Origin: Escherichia fergusonii ATCC 35469
GTDB lineage: Bacteria > Pseudomonadota > Gammaproteobacteria > Enterobacterales > Enterobacteriaceae
Reading direction: 5' to 3'
NCBI RefSeq assembly: GCF_000026225.1
Contig: NC_011740.1
Span: 2,480,001 to 2,544,000 of the forward strand
Length of the DNA: 64,000 nt
The position numbers were made by a program, and so were the translations under genes. Below the pieces are notes generated by a model. That model ran no database searches. It was not told the DNA's origin and worked only from the letters and a program-made list of their open reading frames with translations. Of this stretch, positions 44,774 through 53,340 are shown one piece after another. Each line of letters opens with the position of its first letter. Within the stretch, counting starts at the first letter, position 1.

Positions 44774-45481
44774 TCATAGGTCGCTCATATCCTTAAGCGT
44801 TTCCGGACATGTGGGGTAGTCAGCCAGTGGTTGCCAGGGTAAGGTCGCGTAATATGCATCGTCACTGGCAAATAATTGATAAAACATATCATTGCCGGAA
44901 TCGTCGTATTCTTTACGCGCTAAGAATTCACGTAATAAAGGCAGATTATCATCCTCGGGAGACTGCCAGTATTGTCGCCCAAAAATATATGCTGCGAAAT
45001 ATTGCCGCCAGTTGGCGTAATAGTTTATTGCTCGCAGGTGAATACGCGACTGGATCCACAGGCTTTCTTCTTCGCTGAGCCAGTTATTAAGTACGCCCAT
45101 CCGGCTTAAAAAACCCATACGGACATAATCCCAGGCTTTTATACCGCCTTCGCCACAACATTCGGCTGTGCTGGCGACAAACTGCGCGTAAGCCTGGCCT
45201 GACTCATTTAACTCACTGGTATAGTTACGCCATTCACATGGTGAATAACGAAACCAGCGGTGATAAAAACCAGCCAACCGCGCAGCATGACCGTTATCGA
45301 TCATTCGGTGAATTGTGCGCAGCAGGTCATCACGGTCATCAATTCCCCAGGAGGAAGAAAGGTCAAAAAAGCGTGTACCTAAATACATTTTGGGCGATGA
45401 ATGCGAAGGTAAACAGCATTCATTGCGTATTTCCATCGGAGTGGAAAGTGCAAACAATATTTTTTGCGACTCCATGTCCAT
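44774..45481 (-). CDS. ybeR: YbeR, paralogue of YbeU
   Basis: A 235-residue cytoplasmic protein of unknown function with the same length and core motif (Cys-Cys-Gly-Glu-Gly-Gly-Ile-Lys-Ala-Trp-Asp-Tyr) as YbeU. The C-terminus Thr-Leu-Lys-Asp-Met-Ser-Asp-Leu also parallels YbeU. The ATG at 45481 is chosen for length; another three codons upstream is possible. It overlaps djlB by four bases exactly as ybeU overlaps djlC. With djlB broken its product still has an intact start and end. Confidence 0.9.
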   Translation of the reverse strand: MDMESQKILFALSTPMEIRNECCLPSHSSPKMYLGTRFFDLSSSWGIDDRDDLLRTIHRMIDNGHAARLAGFYHRWFRYSPCEWRNYTSELNESGQAYAQFVASTAECCGEGGIKAWDYVRMGFLSRMGVLNNWLSEEESLWIQSRIHLRAINYYANWRQYFAAYIFGRQYWQSPEDDNLPLLREFLARKEYDDSGNDMFYQLFASDDAYYATLPWQPLADYPTCPETLKDMSDL

Positions 45482-45644
45482 ATAATCCATCCTTAAATAT
45501 TCATTTAATGAATATAAACTACATTGCGAGACTCATTTATTTATACTTTTCTGACGCGACATAATACGCATAAAATAAGACTTGCGCAAAAATGGAATAC
45601 ATAAAAATATAATATATTTTCTCCGTAACCATAAGGAAATGATA

Positions 45645-46622
45645 ATGATTTTTACATCAAGTTGCTGCGATAATTTATCAATAGATGAGATTATCGAACG
45701 TGCTGAAAAAGGAGATAGTGAAGCACAATATATTGTTGGGTTTTATTATAATCGCGATAGCGCAGTTGACTCTCCGGACGACGAAAAGGCCTTTTACTGG
45801 CTGAAGCTGGCCGCTGAGCAAGGCCATTGTGAAGCACAATATTCCTTAGGGCGGAAATACTCCGAGGATAAAAGCTGTCATAAAGATAATGAACAAGCCA
45901 TCTTTTGGCTGAAAAAAGCAGCCCGACAAGGACATACTTTCGCTTCCAACGCCCTTGGCTGGATACTGGATCGTGGAGAAGACCCCAACTATAAAGAAGC
46001 GGTTGTCTGGTATCAGATAGCCGCGGAGAGCGGAATGTCTTATGCGCAAAATAATCTTGGGTGGATTTACAGAAATGGCAACGGAGTCACACAAGATTAT
46101 GCGCAGGCATTGTTCTGGTACAAACAAGCTGCATTACAAGGCCATAGTTACGCACAAGACAATCTGGCCGATCTTTATGAAGACGGTAAAGGTGTTGCCC
46201 AAAACAAAGCTCTTGCCGCATTCTGGTATTTAAAAAGCGCACAGCAAGGTAATCGGCACGCTCAATTTCAAATTGCGTGGGATTATAACGTTGGCGAAGG
46301 GGTTGACCAGGACTATAAGCAAGCAATGTACTGGTATCTGAAGGCTGCCGCTCAGGAAAGCGTCGACGCTTACGTTAACATCGGCTATATGTATAAACAC
46401 GGTCAAAGCGTTGAGAAGAATTATCAGGCCGCCTTTGAATGGTTTACGAAAGCCGCTGAATGCGATAACGCCACTGCCTGGTATAACCTTGCCATTATGT
46501 ATCATTACGGAGAAGGAAGACCTGTCGATCTCCGACAGGCTCTCGACCTGTATCGTAAAGTTCAGTCATCCGGTACCAGGGATGTCAGTCAAAAAATCCG
46601 TGAGATTGAAGATTTACTGTAG
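45645..46622 (+). CDS. ybeQ: Sel1-repeat protein YbeQ
   Basis: A 325-residue protein made almost wholly of about eight Sel1-like repeats of roughly 36 residues (units such as Ala-xxx-Trp-Tyr-xx-Ala-Ala-xx-Gly-His-xx-Ala-Gln). No signal peptide is visible, so it should be cytoplasmic, unlike YbeT. The ATG at 45645 has AAGGA seven bases upstream; an ATG six bases earlier and a longer opening from 45582 are less likely. It is divergent from ybeR. Repeat proteins of this type scaffold protein complexes; a link with HscC is inferred from the neighbourhood only. Confidence 0.9.
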   Translation: MIFTSSCCDNLSIDEIIERAEKGDSEAQYIVGFYYNRDSAVDSPDDEKAFYWLKLAAEQGHCEAQYSLGRKYSEDKSCHKDNEQAIFWLKKAARQGHTFASNALGWILDRGEDPNYKEAVVWYQIAAESGMSYAQNNLGWIYRNGNGVTQDYAQALFWYKQAALQGHSYAQDNLADLYEDGKGVAQNKALAAFWYLKSAQQGNRHAQFQIAWDYNVGEGVDQDYKQAMYWYLKAAAQESVDAYVNIGYMYKHGQSVEKNYQAAFEWFTKAAECDNATAWYNLAIMYHYGEGRPVDLRQALDLYRKVQSSGTRDVSQKIREIEDLL

Positions 46623-46634
46623 AGATAAAAACAA

Positions 46635-46665
46635 GGGCCGGGGAATTTTATTCGGCCCAAATTTT
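46635..46665 (+). terminator. Weak terminator after ybeQ
   Basis: GGGCCG pairs with CGGCCC over an AT-rich loop, followed by AAATTTTCG. It lies between convergent ybeQ and ybeL. Confidence 0.45.
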
Positions 46666-46691
46666 CGTTATTGGCGTGCGAAATCAGATCA

Positions 46692-47174
46692 TTAAGGCTC
46701 GAACGGGCGTCTCTGGAACTGGTCATGCCCGCATTTCGGGCATAGCGTCAGCACTTCCGGTGTGTAGATTGGGAGATGGAAGTGACATTTCTCGCAGACC
46801 AGATTCCCCAGACCTACGACTTCCCCGCTGTGATAAACCCCGTGATGATTGAGATCCTGGAAAACTTCGCGCCACTCAAGTTGCGTTTTATCGGTAATGT
46901 CCGCCAGTTCCTGCCAGAGGCTTTCTTTAATCACCCGCATAAAGACGCTGTCAGATTCTTCTTTCAGGCTCTCTTCATAGCTCATGGCGAACTCTTCCAG
47001 GTCACGTCTGACTGCTCGCGTCAGCTCATCAACCTCGGTTCGCGTTAACTCCCCTGTTTTTATTACGCGCTCGCGCGCCTGTTCCACCAGTGCGTCGATA
47101 TCACGTTCACCATTACGCAGGCGTTCGCTCAGTGACGCGACCAGTTCACGGTAATATTGAGCAACCTTGTTCAT
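46692..47174 (-). CDS. ybeL: Zinc-ribbon protein YbeL (DUF1451)
   Basis: A 160-residue protein of unknown function. The N-terminal two thirds are charged and helical, probably coiled coil. The C-terminus is a zinc ribbon with Cys-Glu-Lys-Cys and Cys-Pro-Lys-Cys-Gly-His (about 130-152). No membrane segment. GGGAGATG precedes the start. It is divergent from leuS with about 235 bases between, holding the leuS leader. Confidence 0.92.
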   Translation of the reverse strand: MNKVAQYYRELVASLSERLRNGERDIDALVEQARERVIKTGELTRTEVDELTRAVRRDLEEFAMSYEESLKEESDSVFMRVIKESLWQELADITDKTQLEWREVFQDLNHHGVYHSGEVVGLGNLVCEKCHFHLPIYTPEVLTLCPKCGHDQFQRRPFEP

Positions 47175-47408
47175 CGTTTCATCTCCCGGGTCGTTAACTG
47201 ACTATAATAATAGACGTTCTTTGTTCCTTGCTTTGCTATTACGCCCACAAACTCTGTAAATTAATGTATGAATAATCCGGGCATCATTTCAACGTCGAGT
47301 GCGTGAAAGGCTGTTTTGACGCGGACGTTTGGGCTATGCTATGCGGATCTGAAAAACCACCTCAGCGCTACATTTGTAGCCGTATTGAAAACAGGACCAC
47401 TGGCTGCC

Positions 47409-49991
47409 ATGCAAGAGCAATACCGCCCGGAAGAGATAGAATCCAAAGTACAGCTTCACTGGGATGAGAAGCGCACATTTGAAGTAACAGAAGACGAGAG
47501 CAAAGAGAAGTATTACTGCCTGTCTATGCTTCCCTATCCTTCTGGTCGACTACACATGGGCCACGTACGTAACTACACCATCGGTGACGTGATCGCCCGT
47601 TACCAGCGCATGCTGGGCAAAAACGTTCTGCAGCCGATCGGCTGGGACGCGTTTGGTCTGCCTGCGGAAGGCGCAGCGGTGAAAAATAACACCGCGCCAG
47701 CACCGTGGACGTACGACAACATCGCGTACATGAAAAACCAGCTCAAAATGCTGGGCTTTGGTTATGACTGGAGCCGCGAGCTGGCAACCTGTACGCCGGA
47801 ATACTACCGTTGGGAACAGAAATTCTTCACCGAGCTGTATAAAAAAGGCCTGGTATATAAGAAGACTTCTGCGGTCAACTGGTGCCCGAACGACCAGACC
47901 GTACTGGCGAACGAACAGGTTATCGACGGCTGCTGCTGGCGCTGCGATACCAAAGTTGAGCGTAAAGAGATCCCGCAGTGGTTTATCAAAATCACCGCTT
48001 ACGCTGACGAGCTGCTCAACGATCTGGATAAACTGGATCACTGGCCAGACACCGTTAAAACCATGCAGCGTAACTGGATCGGTCGTTCCGAAGGCGTGGA
48101 AATCACCTTCAACGTTAACGACTATGACAACACGCTGACCGTTTACACTACCCGCCCGGACACCTTTATGGGTTGTACCTACCTGGCGGTAGCGGCAGGT
48201 CATCCGCTGGCACAAAAAGCGGCGGAAAATAATCCTGAACTGGCGGCCTTTATTGACGAATGCCGTAACACCAAAGTTGCAGAAGCTGAAATGGCAACGA
48301 TGGAGAAAAAAGGCGTCGATACTGGCTTTAAAGCGGTTCATCCATTAACGGGCGAAGAAATTCCGGTTTGGGCAGCAAACTTCGTATTGATGGAATACGG
48401 CACCGGCGCAGTCATGGCGGTTCCGGGTCACGACCAGCGCGACTACGAGTTTGCCTCTAAATACGGCCTCAACATCAAGCCGGTTATCCTGGCAGCTGAC
48501 GGCTCTGAGCCAGATCTTTCTCAGCAAGCCCTGACCGAAAAAGGCGTGCTGTTCAACTCTGGCGAGTTCAACGGTCTTGATCATGAAGCAGCCTTCAACG
48601 CCATCGCCGATAAACTGACTGCGATGGGTGTTGGCGAGCGTAAAGTGAACTACCGCCTGCGCGACTGGGGTGTTTCCCGTCAACGTTACTGGGGCGCGCC
48701 AATTCCGATGGTGACGCTGGAAGACGGTACTGTAATGCCTACCCCGGACGACCAGCTGCCGGTGATCCTGCCAGAAGATGTGGTGATGGACGGCATTACC
48801 AGCCCAATCAAAGCTGATCCTGAGTGGGCGAAAACCACCGTTAACGGTATGCCTGCGCTGCGTGAAACCGATACTTTCGACACCTTTATGGAGTCCTCCT
48901 GGTACTATGCGCGCTACACTTGCCCTGAGTACAAAGAAGGTATGCTGGATTCCGAAGCGGCCAACTACTGGCTGCCGGTGGATATATACATTGGTGGTAT
49001 CGAACACGCCATTATGCACCTACTCTACTTCCGCTTCTTCCATAAACTGATGCGTGATGCAGGCATGGTGAACTCTGACGAACCAGCAAAACAGTTGCTG
49101 TGTCAGGGTATGGTGCTGGCGGATGCCTTCTACTATGTTGGCGAAAACGGCGAGCGTAACTGGGTTTCCCCAGTTGATGCTATCGTTGAACGTGACGAGA
49201 AAGGCCGTATCGTGAAAGCGAAAGACGCGGCAGGCCATGAACTGGTTTATACCGGCATGAGCAAAATGTCCAAGTCGAAGAACAACGGTATCGACCCACA
49301 GGTGATGGTTGAACGTTACGGCGCGGACACCGTTCGTCTGTTTATGATGTTTGCTTCTCCGGCGGATATGACTCTCGAATGGCAGGAGTCTGGTGTGGAA
49401 GGGGCTAACCGCTTCCTGAAACGTGTCTGGAAACTGGTTTACGAGCACACTGCAAAAGGTGATGTTGCAGCACTGAACGTCGACGCGTTGACTGAAGATC
49501 AGAAAGCACTGCGTCGCGATGTTCATAAAACTATCGCTAAAGTGACCGATGATATCGGCCGTCGTCAGACCTTCAACACCGCGATTGCGGCAATTATGGA
49601 GCTGATGAACAAACTGGCGAAAGCACCGACCGATGGCGAGCAGGATCGCGCCCTGATGCAGGAAGCGCTGCTGGCGGTAGTCCGTATGCTTAACCCGTTC
49701 ACCCCGCACATCTGCTTCACGCTGTGGCAGGAGCTGAAAGGCGAAGGCGATATCGACAACGCGCCGTGGCCGGTTGCAGACGAGAAAGCGATGGTAGAAG
49801 ATTCCACCCTGGTGGTGGTGCAGGTTAACGGTAAAGTCCGTGCCAAAATCACTGTTCCGGTGGACGCAACGGAAGAACAGGTTCGCGAACGTGCTGGCCA
49901 GGAACATCTGGTAGCAAAATATCTTGATGGCGTTACCGTGCGTAAAGTGATTTACGTACCGGGTAAACTCCTCAATCTGGTCGTTGGCTAA
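47409..49991 (+). CDS. leuS: Leucyl-tRNA synthetase
   Basis: Class I synthetase of 860 residues that charges tRNA-Leu and edits norvaline and isoleucine. The HIGH motif is His-Met-Gly-His (about 49), the CP1 editing domain spans about 225-415 with a Thr-rich segment, and the KMSKS loop is Met-Ser-Lys-Met-Ser-Lys-Ser (about 617-623). The start at 47409 is the known one; an in-frame extension from 47316 is not supported. It heads leuS-lptE-holA-nadD. Confidence 0.98.
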
Positions 49992-50005
49992 GCGCGGGAG
50001 GAAGC

Positions 50006-50587
50006 GTGCGATATCTGGCAACATTGTTGTTATCTCTGGCGGTGTTAATCACCGCCGGGTGTGGCTGGCATCTGCGTGATACTACGCAGGTTCCTTCCAC
50101 TATGAAGGTCATGATCCTGGACTCTGGCGACCCGAACGGGCCGTTAAGTCGTGCGGTACGTAACCAGTTACGTCTGAACGGTGTCGAGTTGCTTAATAAA
50201 GAAACCACTCGTAAGGACGTTCCATCCCTGCGTTTGGGTAAAGTGAGCATCGCGAAAGATACCGCATCGGTATTCCGTAACGGTCAAACAGCAGAGTATC
50301 AGATGATCATGACGGTCAATGCGACCGTGTTGATCCCCGGCCGTGACATCTACCCGATTAGCGCCAAGGTCTTCCGTTCGTTCTTTGATAACCCGCAAAT
50401 GGCGTTAGCGAAAGATAACGAACAAGACATGATCGTAAAAGAGATGTACGACCGTGCTGCCGAACAGCTGATTCGTAAGCTGCCAAGCATCCGTGCTGCG
50501 GATATTCGTTCCGATGAAGAACAGACGTCGACCACAACGGATACCCCGGCAACACCTGCACGCGTCTCCACCACGCTGGGTAACTGA
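50006..50587 (+). CDS. lptE: LPS-assembly lipoprotein LptE
   Basis: Outer-membrane lipoprotein of 193 residues that plugs the LptD barrel and delivers LPS to the cell surface. The signal peptide ends Ile-Thr-Ala-Gly-Cys, with the lipidated Cys19. The start is GTG at 50006, supported by GGGAGGA four bases upstream. The C-terminus is a Thr/Pro-rich tail (about 172-190). The last base overlaps the holA start region. Confidence 0.96.
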   Translation: MRYLATLLLSLAVLITAGCGWHLRDTTQVPSTMKVMILDSGDPNGPLSRAVRNQLRLNGVELLNKETTRKDVPSLRLGKVSIAKDTASVFRNGQTAEYQMIMTVNATVLIPGRDIYPISAKVFRSFFDNPQMALAKDNEQDMIVKEMYDRAAEQLIRKLPSIRAADIRSDEEQTSTTTDTPATPARVSTTLGN

Positions 50588-51618
50588 TGATTCGGTTGTA
50601 CCCAGAACAACTCCGCGCGCAGCTCAATGAAGGGCTGCGCGCGGCGTATCTTTTACTTGGTAACGATCCTCTGTTACTGCAGGAAAGCCAGGACGCTATT
50701 CGTCAGGTCGCTGCGGCACACGGATTCGAAGAACACCACACTTTTTCCATTGATCCCAACACAGACTGGTATGCGATATTTTCGTTATGCCAGGCCATGA
50801 GTCTGTTTGCCAGTCGACAAACGCTTTTGCTGTTGTTACCAGAAAACGGACCGAATGCGGCGATCAATGAACAACTTCTCACACTCACCGGACTTCTGCA
50901 TGACGATCTGCTGTTGATCGTCCGCGGTAATAAATTAAGCAAAGCGCAAGAAAATGCCGCCTGGTTTACTGCTCTTGCTAATCGAAGCGTGCAGGTGACC
51001 TGTCAAACACCGGAGCAGGCTCAGCTTCCCCGCTGGGTTGCTGCGCGTGCAAAACAGCTCAACTTAGAACTGGATGACGCTGCAAATCAGGTGCTCTGCT
51101 ACTGTTATGAAGGTAACCTGCTGGCGCTGGCCCAGGCTCTGGAGCGTTTATCGCTGCTCTGGCCGGACGGCAAACTGACCTTACCGCGCGTTGAACAGGC
51201 GGTGAATGATGCCGCGCATTTCACCCCTTTTCATTGGGTTGATGCTTTGTTGATGGGCAAAAGTAAGCGCGCGCTGCATATTCTTCAGCAACTGCGTCTG
51301 GAAGGTAGCGAGCCGGTTATTTTGTTGCGCACATTACAACGAGAACTGTTGTTACTGGTTAACCTGAAACGCCAGTCTGCCCATACGCCACTGCGTGCGT
51401 TGTTTGATAAACATCGCGTTTGGCAGAACCGCCGGGGCATGATGGGCGAGGCGTTAAATCGCCTGAGTCAGGCACAGTTACGCCAGGCTGTTCAATTACT
51501 TACACGGACAGAAATTACTCTCAAACAAGATTATGGTCAGTCAGTATGGGCAGAACTTGAAGGACTTTCTCTGCTGCTTTGTCATAAAGCGCTGGCTGAT
51601 GTATTCATTGATGGTTAA
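50587..51618 (+). CDS. holA: DNA polymerase III delta subunit HolA
   Basis: The 343-residue delta subunit of the clamp loader. It opens the beta clamp with its N-terminal domain and, despite its AAA+ fold, does not bind ATP. The sequence shows no functional Walker A, as expected. The ATG overlaps the lptE stop (TGATG), so it is translationally coupled. nadD starts four bases after its stop. Confidence 0.97.
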   Translation: MIRLYPEQLRAQLNEGLRAAYLLLGNDPLLLQESQDAIRQVAAAHGFEEHHTFSIDPNTDWYAIFSLCQAMSLFASRQTLLLLLPENGPNAAINEQLLTLTGLLHDDLLLIVRGNKLSKAQENAAWFTALANRSVQVTCQTPEQAQLPRWVAARAKQLNLELDDAANQVLCYCYEGNLLALAQALERLSLLWPDGKLTLPRVEQAVNDAAHFTPFHWVDALLMGKSKRALHILQQLRLEGSEPVILLRTLQRELLLLVNLKRQSAHTPLRALFDKHRVWQNRRGMMGEALNRLSQAQLRQAVQLLTRTEITLKQDYGQSVWAELEGLSLLLCHKALADVFIDG

Positions 51619-51621
51619 AAA

Positions 51622-52263
51622 ATGAAATCTTTACAGGCGTTGTTTGGTGGCACCTTCGATCCGGTGCATTATGGTCATCTTATTCCCGTAGAAACGCTGG
51701 CAAATTTGATTGCCCTATCACGGGTGATTATCATGCCCAACAATGTCCCCCCGCATCGCCCACAACCTGAAGCAACTTCTGTGCAGCGTAAAGAGATGCT
51801 CGCTCTGGCGATTTCCGACAAGCCTCTTTTTACCCTGGACGAGCGGGAATTGTTACGCAATACCCCTTCGTACACTGCTGAAACACTCAAAGCGTGGCGC
51901 GAAGAACAAGGTGCGGATGCTCCACTGGCGTTCATCATTGGTCAGGATTCTCTGCTAACACTTCCAACATGGCATGATTACGAGAGCATTCTCGACAACG
52001 CTCATTTAATTGTCTGCCGCCGTCCTGGGTACTCTATGGAAATGGCCTCACCAAAATACCAACAGTGGCTGGAGCGGCATATGACCTATAACCCGGAAAA
52101 TTTGCACTCATCACCGGCAGGCAAAATTTATCTTGCTGAAACTCCATGGCTTAATATCTCTGCATCACTTATTCGTGAGAGGCTGATGAAAGGAGAATCC
52201 TGCGAAGATTTAGTGCCAGAATCAGTGCTGGAGTACATTAATCAGCACGGCCTCTATCGGTAA
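51622..52263 (+). CDS. nadD: Nicotinate-nucleotide adenylyltransferase NadD
   Basis: Essential NAD-biosynthesis enzyme making deamido-NAD from nicotinate mononucleotide and ATP. The 213 residues hold the nucleotidyltransferase motifs [11 protein letters not shown] (about 9-19) and Ile-Ser-Ala-Ser-Leu-Ile-Arg (about 177-183). In K-12 the next gene is cobC; here it is missing. Confidence 0.97.
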
Positions 52264-52521
52264 ATTTCTCTTTTTTACCAGGCGGAACATTTCCGCCATT
52301 GACACCCCCATGCAGCCTGATATTCTCCGCAGCCAGACTTTTTCCGCTATGCAGAGCGTTGTAGAAATTGTTTTACAAAAATGGCGATGCATTCTATGGC
52401 GCGGGGTGGGATGATAGCCCACTTTCGACAGCCGATTCGGCGACAATTGTCCCGAAATCGCCTCTGGTTCAGGTATACTGACAGACCATTTTAGCTATTG
52501 TTAATCACCCAGGGGGAAAAC
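52264..52521 (+). other. nadD-rsfS interval without cobC
   Basis: These 258 bases contain no credible reading frame. K-12 has the roughly 200-codon alpha-ribazole phosphatase gene cobC here. A hairpin GGCGGA/TCCGCC lies at about 52281-52297, and an extended -10 (GGTATACT near 52472-52479) probably serves rsfS. I found no recognisable cobC remnant by eye. Confidence 0.6.
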
Positions 52522-52839
52522 TTGCAGGGTAAAGCACTCCAGGATTTTGTTATCGACAAAATTGATGATCTTAAAGGTCAGGACATCATCACCTTAGACG
52601 TTCAGGGTAAATCCAGCATCACCGATTGCATGATTATCTGCACTGGCACCTCCAGTCGCCATGTGATGTCAATTGCTGACCACGTAGTACAAGAGTCTCG
52701 CGCCGCGGGTTTGCTGCCGCTTGGTGTTGAAGGTGAAAACAGCGCAGACTGGATTGTCGTTGACCTCGGTGATGTGATTGTCCATGTGATGCAGGAAGAG
52801 AGTCGCCGCCTGTATGAACTGGAAAAACTCTGGAGCTAA
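52522..52839 (+). CDS. rsfS: Ribosome silencing factor RsfS
   Basis: A 105-residue Iojap-family protein that binds ribosomal protein L14 and blocks joining of 30S and 50S subunits in starvation. It has the conserved Asp-Cys-Met-Ile-Ile-Cys-Thr-Gly and Gly-Asp-Val-Ile-Val-His-Val-Met stretches. The start is TTG at 52522, five bases after AGGGGGAA; a TTG at 52498 would add eight codons but has no ribosome site. It precedes rlmH by three bases. Confidence 0.94.
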   Translation: MQGKALQDFVIDKIDDLKGQDIITLDVQGKSSITDCMIICTGTSSRHVMSIADHVVQESRAAGLLPLGVEGENSADWIVVDLGDVIVHVMQEESRRLYELEKLWS

Positions 52840-52842
52840 TGC

Positions 52843-53310
52843 GTGAAGCTGCAACTTGTCGCTGTTGGTACAAAAATGCCCGCCTGGGTTGAGACGGGGT
52901 TTACCGAGTACCTGCGGCGTTTTCCTAAAGATATGCCTTTTGAGCTGGTAGAAATTCCGGCGGGCAAGCGCGGCAAGAACGCAGATATCAAGCGCATTCT
53001 CGAGAAAGAAGGTGAGCAGATGCTGGCTGCCGCAGGCAAAAATCGGATTGTTACATTGGATATCCCAGGGAAGCCCTGGGATACGCCGCAACTGGCAGCC
53101 GAACTGGAACGCTGGAAGTTGGACGGACGCGATGTCAGTCTGTTAATTGGCGGGCCAGAGGGATTATCTCCCGCTTGTAAAGCAGCTGCAGAACAAAGCT
53201 GGTCACTCTCTGCATTAACGCTCCCACATCCGTTGGTACGTGTGTTGGTTGCAGAGAGTCTGTATCGGGCGTGGAGCATCACCACTAATCACCCTTATCA
53301 CCGAGAGTGA
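52843..53310 (+). CDS. rlmH: 23S rRNA pseudouridine-1915 N3-methyltransferase RlmH
   Basis: SPOUT-class methyltransferase of 155 residues that methylates pseudouridine 1915 in 23S rRNA helix 69 of assembled 70S ribosomes. The knotted SAM site includes Ile-Gly-Gly-Pro-Glu-Gly-Leu (about 103-109) and the C-terminal His-Pro-Leu-Val-Arg-Val. The start is GTG. It is cotranscribed with rsfS and the wall genes. Confidence 0.96.
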   Translation: MKLQLVAVGTKMPAWVETGFTEYLRRFPKDMPFELVEIPAGKRGKNADIKRILEKEGEQMLAAAGKNRIVTLDIPGKPWDTPQLAAELERWKLDGRDVSLLIGGPEGLSPACKAAAEQSWSLSALTLPHPLVRVLVAESLYRAWSITTNHPYHRE

Positions 53311-53340
53311 TCATAGAGCCTTGAGTAGAAAACGCTGCGG

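Larger units (their letters stand above)
42088..44777 (-). pseudogene. djlB: djlB interrupted by IS3
   Basis: Two halves of one J-domain co-chaperone gene. The 5' part (44777 down to 44230) encodes the J-like domain (His-Pro-Glu motif) and about 180 residues, then runs into IS3 and stops after five foreign codons. The 3' part (42971 to 42088) encodes the remaining helical region, a short Pro/Gln/Glu linker and the C-terminal membrane anchor. Removing 42972-44229 and one 4-base duplication leaves 1428 bases, 475 codons plus stop, exactly the K-12 DjlB length, with the frame restored. So the disruption is recent and single. The truncated product would lack the membrane anchor. The start overlaps the ybeR stop by four bases. 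Confidence 0.93.

Noticed and set aside
47316..47408. N-terminal extension of leuS by 31 codons
   Set aside because: The extension includes promoter-like sequence, has no ribosome site and is not part of the known 860-residue enzyme.
49020..50024. 334-codon open frame opposite leuS
   Set aside because: It lies antisense to leuS and the lptE start; no independent evidence for it.
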